A stretch of DNA of 64,000 nucleotides. Source: an uncultured Gammaproteobacteria bacterium. GTDB lineage: Bacteria > Pseudomonadota > Gammaproteobacteria > Eutrophobiales > Eutrophobiaceae. Every line of letters begins with the position of its first letter. The stretch's first letter is position 1. The stretch covers positions 240,694 to 304,693 of the forward strand of contig CATOTD010000001.1 in the NCBI GenBank assembly GCA_951812995.1, in the 5' to 3' direction. The notes below the pieces were generated by a model. The model saw only the letters and a program-made list of their open reading frames with translations, was not told where the DNA came from and ran no database searches. The position numbers were made by a program, and so were the translations under genes. Of this stretch, positions 28,685 to 37,524 are shown in pieces.

Positions 28685-28810
28685 TGGGTAGAACGGGCTA
28701 CTATCCAACGGCTGGATAAGGCCTTGCAAACTATCGCCGAGCACCGTTTCACTCTGGACAAGTCGCCGGTAAAATCGCCAAATCACTTTGGCTACGGGGC
28801 CATAGCTCGG
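28685..28810 (+). other. Unidentified coding-like fragment cut by IS-A copy 2
   Basis: One frame reads VERATIQRLDKALQTIAEHR and TLDKSPVKSPNHFGYGAIAR before IS-A begins at 28811. The composition is protein-like but there is no start and no family I recognise; it may be a transposase scrap. Confidence 0.25.
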
Positions 28811-29962
28811 GAGCTATTGTCAAAAGTAGTGTCTGACAATTTGATCATGCGGCGGCCTTGTCGTCCTCAGTTACCTCGATTCCATCTTTAAACTTCACGC
28901 CTCCAATCACCTTGGCCAGGTGTCTGAAGCCTCGCAGTTTGCGCCAGGAATCTTCGGCACATAATCCCATCTTGTAGATCATCGTCAGCATCGTTATTCG
29001 TGTGATACGACCTTTCGCTTGCCGTGTCCTGTGCCGGATTGTGGCAAAACTCGACGGGGTGACATTCGTTGTCCTGATGTGGGTCCAGTGCTCTGCTGGA
29101 AAGTCATAAAATGCCAGCAACGCATCACGGTCTTTCGATAAGCATGCCACCGCCTTCGGATACTTCGCCCCAAAACGTTCCTCAAAATCATCAAATGCCT
29201 TCTCTGCATCAGCTCTGTTTTGATTCCCTGACACCCTATTCAATCGACATAAAATGCTTCTGACCCCGGCTGTTCACGCCGATGATGACCAGGCAACACA
29301 ATCGACCATCGTCACCTCGAAGACCACTGTAGATGCGATCAGCCCGGATACAGACCCATTCATCAGACACCGCTCGAGTACACCATTGCTTGTATTCAGC
29401 TTCCCATTGCCGCTTCAAACGCCCCGCGACACTGGCCGGCAGCCCTTTAGCCTCGGGGCCGGCAATAGCTTCCGGTGCGCTCTGCATCTGGCCACTCGAA
29501 ACACCCTTCAAATAAAGCCAGGGGTTCGCCGCGTCCAGCGTCGCCGTTCGCCGGATGCAGGGCGGTACAACCAGAGATTGAAAACATTCCGGCGTACCTT
29601 CACGGCTACGGATCTTCGGCACCTCGACGCTGACCTTGCCAACCCCTGTAATCACCTCTCGTTCGCGATGATGGCCACTGCGGACAACGCGCTGTCGTCC
29701 GTCAGTTGTTTTTTGACCATCAAACTTTGTCATCAACTCATCCGGCTCTGCCTGGATCGCTTCGGCGATTAACTGCTTCGCACCCGATCTGAGTAGTTCT
29801 GTCAGTGGATCAATTCCCTCCGGTCTACCCAGATCAATCACAGTATCTTTTGCTATGGGTGGCGTGCTCCTCTTGCTACTTTCGATTTCCAGACAAAACC
29901 GATTTCAGCAAGGCACGCCCCATACTTCAAATTCTTCCAGACACCAGATCCGGTTATAACTC
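28811..29962 (-). mobile_element. IS-A copy 2 (internal deletion, 1152 bp)
   Basis: Both ends present: gagctattgtcaaaag at 28811 and, at the other side, gttataactc ending at 29962. It is shorter than copy 1 because about 0.25 kb of the transposase gene is missing. The right flank is the N-terminal part of an IS5 element (IS-F) and the left flank is unrelated, with no target duplication. Confidence 0.85.
28845..29841 (-). pseudogene. IS256-family transposase of IS-A copy 2, internally deleted
   Basis: The ATG of copy 1 is changed to ATA, leaving GTG as the first possible start (IDLGRPEGIDPLTELLRSG). The frame is open to QKHFMSIE and stops. The remaining GVRES joins NRADAEKAFDDFEERFG after loss of the segment with the second catalytic Asp. 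The C-terminal part again reads TTNVTPSSF where a catalytic Glu is expected. Confidence 0.85.
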
Positions 29963-30253
29963 TGCATCGGATAAGGCAAACCCGTGTTGCAGGCAGTCAA
30001 TTCCCAGCATGCGTTTTATGCCGAGCGGGTGTCGCTGGGGGTTGGGATAATGAGGCTCAATGACTTCAGTCAGCGCTTGCCAGGGAATGAGCTGATTCAT
30101 CTCTTCGAGAAATATTTCTTTGCGTGTCTTCTTGCGGTATTTCTCGAATCCAGATACTGCCAGGCTTTTTTGTTGCATCTTTTCACCCTTCACTTAAAAC
30201 GTTGCGGTATTATCGTAGATTATGGCAGATTGTGGAAGTAATCAGAGGTTTTT
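29963..30253 (-). mobile_element. IS-F, 5' fragment of an IS5-family element
   Basis: Same family as IS-E. The terminal repeat (complement of aatcagaggttttt, 30240-30253) is followed by the start of a transposase: [50 protein letters not shown], then IS-A copy 2 cuts in. It preserves the start-codon region that IS-E lost. Confidence 0.8.
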
Positions 30254-30353
30254 CTTATCTTTGGAAAGACAGGATAGCCAAACTTGACTACTCGTTATGA
30301 CTCTAAAAATCGTCTATAATTACTTAGTTACACACTGATTGGAGACTGAAATA

Positions 30354-30857
30354 ATGAATAAAAACAGGCCCGTTACGCTCATATTTCTCTTGTTACCATT
30401 AATTTTATCAAGTGCTTGTGAACAACAAAACCCAAGCAATCAGACAAACCCAAGCAGAATCACATACGGTGTCAACGTCCACGAAAAAACATTTGGTAAT
30501 TACATTATCCATGTTAATGCCTTAACGACCGATCAATTATCAACAGAGGTCGCTCGCGGGTACAAGATTGCCCGGAGTAAAAATCGCGCTATGATTAATA
30601 TCTCAGTGCGTGAGAAACACGCCGATGGTGAGATGCCCGTTACGGCCACAGTAAATATAGTCGCTAAAAATCTGAGTAGCCAATTAAAGAACGTTAAATT
30701 AAGAGAGATAAAAGAAACCGACCCCGTCGCAATTTACTATATTGGCGAACTACCCGTTAGCCATGAAGAAACGCTTATTTTTGATTTGGATGTAATGCCA
30801 GCCGGTACTAATGAACCTGTGTTGCTCTCTTATAGGCAACAATTTTTTACCAAATAA
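30354..30857 (+). CDS. DUF4426 lipoprotein
   Basis: A 167-residue exported lipoprotein of the DUF4426 family, function unknown. Lipobox LSSAC ends the signal peptide (MNKNRPVTLIFLLLPLILSS). Family landmarks: NYIIHVNALTTDQLSTEVAR, GYKIARSKNRAMINISVREK, DPVAIYYIGELPV. The start at 30354 follows TTGGAGA; the frame opening 15 bases earlier has no site. A TATAAT at 30315-30320 is a likely -10. It converges on rnfC. Confidence 0.82.
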   Translation: MNKNRPVTLIFLLLPLILSSACEQQNPSNQTNPSRITYGVNVHEKTFGNYIIHVNALTTDQLSTEVARGYKIARSKNRAMINISVREKHADGEMPVTATVNIVAKNLSSQLKNVKLREIKETDPVAIYYIGELPVSHEETLIFDLDVMPAGTNEPVLLSYRQQFFTK

Positions 30858-32405
30858 TTACGTATCCCTTGCTTTGCGTTTTTCCTTAACCCGGTTGACT
30901 GCGGCCATAATTTCATCTTGTTTAGTCCGTAGGGCTAATCCTTCTCCTATCTTTCCAGTGTCAGAGGCTAATCGTTCATGTAGCTTATCGCGCTTTTGTT
31001 GTGCTACCCGTTTTTGTTTATTTACATAGCGTTTTTTATTTTGTTCTACTTTCCATTGTTTGCGCCAATTATACCAGATGCGATTTTTTGCATATCGATA
31101 TTCATCTACTAATGAAATATGACTCGGACAAACATACGAACAACAACCGCACTCTATGCAATCAAACAGGTGATAATCCAGTAGTCGGTCGATATTAAAT
31201 TCTTTACTATGCCAATGTAATTGTTGTGGTTGTAGCTTTATGGGGCATACAGACGCACATTCATCACAGCGTATGCAAGGCGATTCTACATTCTTTGAAG
31301 CATTGACATCCGCACCCAATGCCAATAAACAATTTGTGGTTTTTATGACGGGGGCATGATCATCATGCAAACGAAAACCCATCATGGGACCACCCATAAT
31401 TAAATACTCAAATTGATCATTATAACCCCCGCATTGTGCAATGACTTCATTGATAGGTGTCCCAAGCAACACCGCCAGATTGCACGGTTGCTTGATCCCG
31501 GCACCCGTTATTGTGACGATACGACTGATCAGGGGCGCATCATCAATAATTGCTTTTTTAACAGCCAGGGCCGTGCCCACATTGTAACAAACAACACCAA
31601 TATCAACTGGCAAACCAGTGGCGGCTATTTCAATACCCGTAATAGACTTTATGAGTTGTTTCTCACCACCTGCCGGATAGCGGCTGGAAATTAACATCAG
31701 CTTGATATCAAGGTTTGCATAATTAGCCAATGCGGCTTGCAAAATTTTGACTGTCTGAGTCTTATTATCTTCGATAGCAATAACGCATTCATCCACCTGT
31801 AAGGCATGTGCTAATATTTCAATGCCCGTGATAACTTCGCTTGCGAAATTGCGAATCAAAGCCTCATCACAACTAATATAAGGTTCACATTCAGCCGCAT
31901 TCAGGATTAATAATTCGATATCCAAATTAAAACCAGGAATAATTTTTACCGCAGAAGGAAACCCGGCACCGCCTAGACCCACGACCCCGGCCGCTAGTAT
32001 TTTTTGCTGGATTGTAACTGGACTTAAACTATAAAAATCGTCAATGGGTGTTCGATCTTCAATCCAGGTATCTTTGCCATCTGCTTCTATTACGATACAA
32101 GGAGACATCGTGCCAGAAGGGTTTGGCACACTATGATCGGCAATTTCCCTGACACTACCGGAAGTACTCGCATGTGCAGGGGCGCTGATTGGACCCTGTG
32201 GCACTGCTATAAGCTGGCCTTTGCAAACATGATCGCCCACACTAACTATTGATCTTGCTGGCAGTCCAACGTGTTGACGTAAAGGTATTTTTATCGAGTC
32301 GGGTAAGTGCGCTTTGGCTAATGGCCGCTCGAGTGAGATTTTCTTGTTCGGCAAAATATCAACACCGCCACCAAATGGAATTGGTTTCTCTAAAACAGTA
32401 ATCAT
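30858..32405 (-). CDS. rnfC: Ion-translocating oxidoreductase subunit RnfC/RsxC, isolated
   Basis: Peripheral iron-sulfur and NADH/FMN-binding subunit of the Rnf/Rsx complex. It begins MITVLEKPIPFGGGVDILPN. The FMN/NAD domain shows GLGGAGFPSAVKI, LNAAECEPYISCDEAL and YNVGTALAVKKAI. Two [4Fe-4S] motifs follow: CIRCDECASVCPIKLQ and CIECGCCSYVCPSH, then a basic coiled tail. I prefer ATG 32405; 32423 would add six residues. The usual neighbours rnfA, B, D, G and E are absent: IS-D lies 70 bases upstream and a convergent DUF4426 gene downstream. The complex must be encoded in pieces elsewhere, or the gene is stranded. Confidence 0.93.
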   Translation of the reverse strand: MITVLEKPIPFGGGVDILPNKKISLERPLAKAHLPDSIKIPLRQHVGLPARSIVSVGDHVCKGQLIAVPQGPISAPAHASTSGSVREIADHSVPNPSGTMSPCIVIEADGKDTWIEDRTPIDDFYSLSPVTIQQKILAAGVVGLGGAGFPSAVKIIPGFNLDIELLILNAAECEPYISCDEALIRNFASEVITGIEILAHALQVDECVIAIEDNKTQTVKILQAALANYANLDIKLMLISSRYPAGGEKQLIKSITGIEIAATGLPVDIGVVCYNVGTALAVKKAIIDDAPLISRIVTITGAGIKQPCNLAVLLGTPINEVIAQCGGYNDQFEYLIMGGPMMGFRLHDDHAPVIKTTNCLLALGADVNASKNVESPCIRCDECASVCPIKLQPQQLHWHSKEFNIDRLLDYHLFDCIECGCCSYVCPSHISLVDEYRYAKNRIWYNWRKQWKVEQNKKRYVNKQKRVAQQKRDKLHERLASDTGKIGEGLALRTKQDEIMAAVNRVKEKRKARDT

Positions 32406-32549
32406 TCTGCCATGACATCCCACACTATAGACTCAACAGTGTTGCTATTATAACATATCCATTGCTTAAATAAAGGTAGACCCCAGATTCTGGATAATCA
32501 AGGATGACATAGATTCTTTCCTCCATTAAGTTAAAGAGGCAATTTATTC

Positions 32550-32858
32550 ATGAGAAGGAAAAGAAGCTTGCATAAACCAGAGTTCAAAGCAAAGGTCGCG
32601 TTGACGACCATCAAAGGCGAAATGACGATGGCTGATATGGTCGAAAAACTTGACGTTCAACCTGGCCAAATAACACAGTGGAAAAAACAACTTTTGTTCA
32701 GCACTGGTGCGGCGTTTGATAAGGTAGACAAAGTAGCGGATGATCATCGGCAAGAGGTGCTTGAGTTGCGCGCTAGAATTGGCCAATTGACCATGGAGAA
32801 TGATTTTTTAGAACGCGGGTTAGAAAGAATACACGGCCTAAGAGGAAAGAGATGGTGA
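32550..32858 (+). CDS. IS3-family transposase OrfA
   Basis: A 102-residue helix-turn-helix protein (MRRKRSLHKPEFKAKVALTT, EMTMADMVEKLDVQPGQITQ) with a leucine-rich C-terminal helix (VLELRARIGQLTMENDFLER). It is intact in length and binds the element ends in active relatives. It overlaps orfB in the expected -1 arrangement. Confidence 0.88.
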   Translation: MRRKRSLHKPEFKAKVALTTIKGEMTMADMVEKLDVQPGQITQWKKQLLFSTGAAFDKVDKVADDHRQEVLELRARIGQLTMENDFLERGLERIHGLRGKRW

Positions 32859-33632
32859 GCAAGGAAGAAGCGCTACCGATTTCACGTCAATGCCAGCTAC
32901 TGGATGTAGGGCGGTCAACTTACTACTACGTCCCCGAGCCTGTCAGCGACGAAGAACTGGCGTTGATGAAGTTGCTAGGATGGTACACGGCGTATCAAGG
33001 ACTGGTTATTTGATAACCATGGTCGCGTGGTCAACCGGAAGCGTATACAGTGTCTGAGAAGGCTTCTGGCGATAGCAGCCCTGTATCCGAAGCGCAATCT
33101 CAGTATGGTCAATCAGCGGCATAAAATTTATCCGTATTTGTTGCGTGGGCTTGAGATTGGTCGTCCCCATCAAGTCTGGTCAACTGACATCACATATATT
33201 CCAATGTCGAAAGGATTCGTTTATTTGGTAGCTGTGATGGACTGGTATTCTCGATGCGTTCTGTCACGGCGGGTATCCACAACCATGGATGCGGACTTTT
33301 GTGTTGACGCACTTGAAGAGGCTATTGAAAATTATGGCTGTCCTGAAATCTTCACTTCGGTGCTAAAGGGCAATGACATCAAGAGCAGTATGGATGGCAA
33401 GTACCGCTGGGTGGATAATGTGTTTGTGGAGTGGTTATGGCGTAGCGTGAAATACGAAGCAGTCTATCTCAAAGCGTACGACACGGTAGCCCAAGCCCGA
33501 CAATCATTGCAACGTTACTTTGTGTTTTACAATGAGCGTCGACGACACCAATCACTGAACAAGCAGACATCAGGTTCGGTATACTGCCAGTACGCAGACA
33601 AAGATGCCTGCATAATCGGGAAGGGGTTATAA
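32852..33632 (+). pseudogene. IS3-family transposase OrfB with deletions
   Basis: Starts MVSKEEALPISRQCQLLDVG in a frame that stops at about 33013 after a deletion in the YGSRRM-type region. The main part resumes near 33027 (RKRIQCLRRLLAIAALYPKR). The DDE domain has the first Asp in VWSTDITYIPMSKG and the Glu in VKYEAVYLKAY. The stretch NTDQGSQFTS that carries the second Asp is missing: the sequence runs CPEIFTSVLKGND. The enzyme is dead by catalytic-site deletion. Confidence 0.85.
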
Positions 33633-33662
33633 GCGTTGTCCAGATTTTGGGGGACTACTTCT

Positions 33663-33757
33663 TATAGAGGGGGAAAAGAAATGAAAGCAAGTAATGAGCA
33701 AAACGTTCAATGCTCACTGATATAGAGCAAAGTGAGGCCAGCTTGCTTGAAAATCCT
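33663..33757 (-). mobile_element. Remnant of the 3' end of an IS-E-like IS5 element
   Basis: Read on the minus strand, aaggattttcaagcaagc and gagcattgaacgttttgc match the noncoding left end of IS-E at about 7109-7190 over some 85 bases. The outermost inverted repeat is gone, replaced by the end of IS-G. Confidence 0.6.
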
Positions 33758-33758
33758 T

Positions 33759-33928
33759 AGAGCCTTTCCCGAATTCTGTGTAACTGCCGCTGGTTAAACG
33801 AAGTCCTTTAGTCGGTCTTCGAATTCGATAATAAAGCGATTCATCGCTGGTTTCCAATATTTAATCGGCATAGTCCACTTCTTTGATGCATCTTGAATCG
33901 CCAGATAGCTCACCTTTCTGGCAGCGTC
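33759..33928 (-). mobile_element. IS-G, 3' fragment of another IS256-type element
   Basis: On the minus strand the sequence encodes the end of an IS256-family transposase (KVSYLAIQDASKKWTMPIKY, then WKPAMNRFIIEFEDRLKDFV and stop), followed by a typical end sequence whose complement is agagcctttcccgaattctg. It differs from IS-A and IS-B. IS-A copy 3 interrupts it at 33929. Confidence 0.75.
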
Positions 33929-34662
33929 GAGCTATTGTCAAAAGTAGTGTCTGACAAGTTAATCATGCGGTTGCCTTGTCGTCCTCAGTTACTTCGATTC
34001 CATCTTTAAACTTCACGCCTCCAATCACCTTGGCCAGGTGTCTGAAGCCTCGCAGTTTGCGCCAGGAATCTTCTGCGCATAATCCCATCTTGCAGATCAT
34101 CGTCAGCATCGTAATCCGCGTGACACAACCTTTGGCCTGGCGTGTTCTATGCCGGATTGTCGCAAAGCTCGACGGGGTGACATTCGTTGTCCTGATATGG
34201 CTCCAGTGCTCTGCTGGAAAGTCATAAAATGCCAGCAACGCATCACGGTCTTTCGATAAGCATGCCACTGCCTTGGGATACTTGACACCGAAACGTTCCT
34301 CAAATGCATCAAATGCCTTCTCTGCATCAGTGCGCCCCTCTGCCATCCAAATGTCATGTAGCCCTTGTTTCGCTTTCTCCTGGACAGACTTCGGCAGATA
34401 GTTCAGTACATTACCGGTCTTATGCATCCAGTAGCGTTGTGCTGTTGTCTCAGGATAGACTTCTTCCAATGCTACCCAGAATCCCAGAGCACCGTCGCCA
34501 ATCGCCAGCTTCGGTGGTTGGTTTAAACCTCGCTGTTTCAACGACAACAAGACTTCTCACCAGCTCTGCTTCGATTCCCTGACACCATCCTTAATTGCCA
34601 GGAAGTGCTTCTGACCGCGGCTGTTCACGCCAATGATGACCAGACAACACAATCAACCATCG
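33929..34662 (-). mobile_element. IS-A copy 3, 3' part with transposase pseudogene
   Basis: The end gagctattgtcaaaag is at 33929. The coding part (33966 to about 34660, minus strand) reads NSRGQKHFLAIKDGVRESKQ, a TGA in place of the CGA of copy 1 (SW*EVLLSLKQRG), the second Asp in LAIGDGALGFWVALEEVYPE, WMHKTGNVLNYLPKSVQEKA, and TTNVTPSSF in place of the Glu motif. It retains the 11 bases lost in copy 1. It is cut at 34662 by an element with IS21-like ends. Confidence 0.83.
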
Positions 34663-35675
34663 TGTGGGGGGACATGTGAATTGATCATGTGGAATGAGGC
34701 GGAATGAGGTGACATGGGATGGAATGGAAAGGCTTTTATAGCAAGGGTTTAAGAAGCCGATAGAAGCCGCAACGAAGGGCGAAAATAGTCGATTTAAGCC
34801 GCCGCGAGACAACTGAATTGATCACTGTTAGCTTAATCAGCGAATAAGGCCGTATAATCAAGCACTTAAGCCTGTGCTAAGTGCGAAAAAGGTGGGTACA
34901 AAGTAGTGCGGATTTAAAAAATAGCCGATTTTTGCGGGTTCAGGGACAACTGAATTGATCATCGCGGCGGAGCATCTTTAGGCGCATTTAAGTTATTGAA
35001 AAGTAAGCACTTTATGCGTTTAATAGCGCTCTAAAATGTATAAAAAAGGCGTTTAAAGCGGTGCGGTGGTTAATAATTAACCTAATAAAGCGCACCACTT
35101 TAATAAATCATTGTTTTTATTGATTAAAAAGCATAGAAACAACAGAAAATCAGGGATATTGCCTGTGGATAACTTTGTAAAGGTGGGAACATTTTTGGGG
35201 CGATTGGATGTTTCAAGGCTGTGGTTAAAAAGTAACCAGACAATGCAAATTATCAAACATACATATCTTGCCCTGATTTATCAAAAACGACCGACCCCAT
35301 TTATACTGAAAATCCAGTGCCGGACACCGGCACCTTGCAGGAAAACTACACCGGAAATAACAACTATCCGGTTGATGAAATTGAGACGGGGATACCGTCA
35401 TTTTTAGGCAATCCATAAGCCTTAAAATCAGGACAAAAATCACCCTCAAAAAGGCCGCCAAAATCGACCCAAATATTGGGCTTGATTTAACCCCAAATTA
35501 AGGGATGATTAAGGGGCACTTAAATACCCTTAAAAAGGCCTAAAAAAGACCCAAAAAATGACCACCAAAATCAACCAAATATCAGCCCTATCTGTGTATA
35601 ACTCTATGGATAAGTACCTAAAAAAGAGTAATCAATTCAGATGTCCCGAATGATCAATTCAGATGTCCCCGTACA
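34663..35675. mobile_element. Non-autonomous element with IS21-like multiple terminal repeats
   Basis: The outer ends are TGTGGGGGGACATGTGAATT (34663) and, inverted, TGTACGGGGACATCTGAATT (ending 35675), both leading into GATCA. The repeat gggacaNNtgaattgatca recurs inside the left end at 34806-34824 and 34943-34961, and inverted inside the right end at 35629-35647 and 35651-35669. Multiple subterminal repeats of this kind are known in IS21-type elements. The ~1 kb between holds no istA or istB and no convincing gene, only AT-rich sequence with tgtggataac-like words and runs such as ccttaaaaaggcc. No target duplication; flanks are IS-A and a truncated ligase gene. Confidence 0.65.
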
Positions 35676-36356
35676 GTCTATGCGGCACCCACCTGGTTTA
35701 CCGCGGGTTTACCGAAGACACAGTTAGACGGCGAATTGTGGCTGGCGCGCGGTCAATTTGAGGAGACGATGTCTATTATTCGCCGCCAACAACCGCACGA
35801 CGGCTGGCAAAAAATCCGCTATCTGGTTTTCGATTTGCCCACCCACACAGGTACGTTTCGCCAGCGTTATGCCGCTTTGTTGGTATTGCAGATGTCCAGC
35901 GACAACGCGTATTGGCAAGTCGTACAGCAATTGCCAATCGCATCGGCGGCAGCGTTGGATAAAGAATATGCCGCTGTACTAGCAGCGGGTGGCGAGGGCC
36001 TTATGTTGCGACGCATTGAGTCTGTGCATCGTAGCGGCCGCAATGATGATTTGCTTAAATACAAACCGTTTGCAGATGCCGAGGCAATGGTTATCGGCTA
36101 CAACCCAGGCAAGGGGAAATATACTGGCATGACAGGTTCTTTGCGGGTGCGCACGCCCGCAGGTGTGGTGTTTAGTGTCGGGAGTGGTTTGATGGATGAG
36201 CTACGCAAAACGCCGCCGCCGATGGGTGCCACAATCACCTATCAATTTCAGGGTTTAACCAGCAAAGGCAAGCCGCGCTTTCCCGTTTTTTTACGTGTTC
36301 GTGATGATGAACCAATGACAACGCTTGATGGCGCGGACGCACTTAACGCACGATGA
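35676..36356 (+). pseudogene. ATP-dependent DNA ligase lacking its N terminus
   Basis: Small (Haemophilus-type) ATP-dependent ligase. The frame enters from the element at VYAAPTWFTAGLPKTQLDGE and shows motif III-IV-like ELWLARGQFEETMSIIRR, motif IV GGEGLMLRR, motif V LLKYKPF and the OB domain (TPAGVVFSVGSGLMDELRKT, YQFQGLTSKGKPRFPVFLRV). The first ~70 residues, with the nucleotidyl-accepting KxDG lysine and probably a signal peptide, are gone. A start at 35736 would give 206 residues without motif I, which cannot self-adenylate. Confidence 0.85.
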
Positions 36357-36796
36357 GACTTTGGTCATTACATCCTCAATATCTGGATCAAAAAGGCTTA
36401 GTTGCCCTTTGGCGAGAAGGGCTGTTGGCACAGAAAGTATTGGAGAACAAAACCCGTGGTTATAAAAACCATCCGCAACTGTTACGGTTCAAACAGACCG
36501 CCAACCCCTTGTCTGCGATTGCCAGTTATCTCACCGTCGTGCAGGCGGAAGCAGACAATCGTGGTTATTGTTTTGATGCTGGTAAAATACTTTTCAGCTC
36601 CGATGCCATAAGGCTCACAATCACCACTAAACAACTACAATATGAGTACAGACATCTATTAAACAAATTGCAAGTGCGCGACCCTGACAGGCATCAGAAT
36701 TTAATGCGCACAAAAACAATATTACCCCACCCTCTATTCCAAGAGGTAGCAGGCGACATAGCCGATTGGGAAAAGGTATACCCGTCGTCGACTTGA
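36353..36796 (+). CDS. Pyrimidine dimer DNA glycosylase (T4 endonuclease V-like)
   Basis: A 147-residue protein of the Pyr_excise family, which cleaves the glycosyl bond at UV-induced pyrimidine dimers. Typical start MRLWSLHPQYLDQKGLVALW, then AQKVLENKTRGYKNHPQLLRF, YEYRHLLNKLQVRDPDR and PHPLFQEVAGDIADWEKV. It overlaps the ligase fragment by four bases, so excision and sealing genes were one operon, now with the ligase disabled and presumably its promoter removed. Confidence 0.85.
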   Translation: MRLWSLHPQYLDQKGLVALWREGLLAQKVLENKTRGYKNHPQLLRFKQTANPLSAIASYLTVVQAEADNRGYCFDAGKILFSSDAIRLTITTKQLQYEYRHLLNKLQVRDPDRHQNLMRTKTILPHPLFQEVAGDIADWEKVYPSST

Positions 36797-36887
36797 TTAT
36801 CGCAGTGTACCAAGGGTAAATTAAGGGTATATATTATTTTCTTAACTTCGCAATAAAACTAAACTCGCGCACAACCTTGGAGACATC

Positions 36888-37466
36888 TTAAGGAACGAGT
36901 GAATAGCTAATCTCGCTAAAATGCTCTTCTAACATCGGTCTAATATTAACATTATTATTAACCCAACCTTTATCCATTGGTATTGCAGGCATATTATTAT
37001 TGAGTATATAAAAATAACCTCCCGGTTTGAGCATCGATCTAATTAAAAATATTTCTTGTTCTACATTAGGACAGTGTTGTAATACCCAAATTGAAAAACA
37101 AGCATCAACCGTCAAACCATTTTTCACCATCAAGCGAATTAAGTCAGGAGTCACCACAGAAAAACGACTATCATGAACATACTGCAAACCTAAAATTTGC
37201 ATAGATAAACTCATATCTACACCCATAACACAAGCACCATGTTGTTTAATAATTTCTCTAGCAACACGCCCTATCCCACAACCAAAATCGACAATCAACG
37301 TATCTTTTCCGGGGCTAATAAACTGGCTAATATCTGCTACCAAAAAAGGAGTTTCTTTCTCCCAACGTTCGTCTGTCGACTGACCTTCTGGCGTAAGAAT
37401 AATATCTTTAGCCTGGCGTTCATTTTTTACACTAAATACATTTGGATCATACGTCGCTACCATCAT
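36888..37466 (-). CDS. Class I SAM-dependent methyltransferase
   Basis: A 192-residue soluble methyltransferase. Motif I is LIVDFGCGIGRVAREI, the acidic strand-2 end is CVMGVDMS, and the motif IV region is DACFSIWVLQHCPNVEQEIF, followed by RSMLKPGGYFYILNNNMPAI. It belongs to the broad Methyltransf_11/25 type; substrate unknown. It stands alone, with the R1 repeat element directly upstream. Confidence 0.85.
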   Translation of the reverse strand: MMVATYDPNVFSVKNERQAKDIILTPEGQSTDERWEKETPFLVADISQFISPGKDTLIVDFGCGIGRVAREIIKQHGACVMGVDMSLSMQILGLQYVHDSRFSVVTPDLIRLMVKNGLTVDACFSIWVLQHCPNVEQEIFLIRSMLKPGGYFYILNNNMPAIPMDKGWVNNNVNIRPMLEEHFSEISYSLVP

Positions 37467-37524
37467 TTACTCTCCTGCTTTTTGATCCATTTTTCTAATC
37501 ATATATAGGAAGCTCTAATCAAGT

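Larger units (their letters stand above)
32476..33659 (+). mobile_element. IS-D (IS3 family, 1184 bp)
   Basis: Inverted ends: gtagaccccagattctgg at 32476 and the complement of ccagattttgggggactac ending at 33659. It contains the two-gene layout of IS3. No target duplication is visible. Confidence 0.85.

Noticed and set aside
1..34662. Recoding of TGA, because several genes are interrupted by in-frame TGA
   Set aside because: TGA is the natural terminator of intact genes here (for example yfgM and der), so the interruptions are better read as nonsense mutations, mostly CGA to TGA in dead elements.
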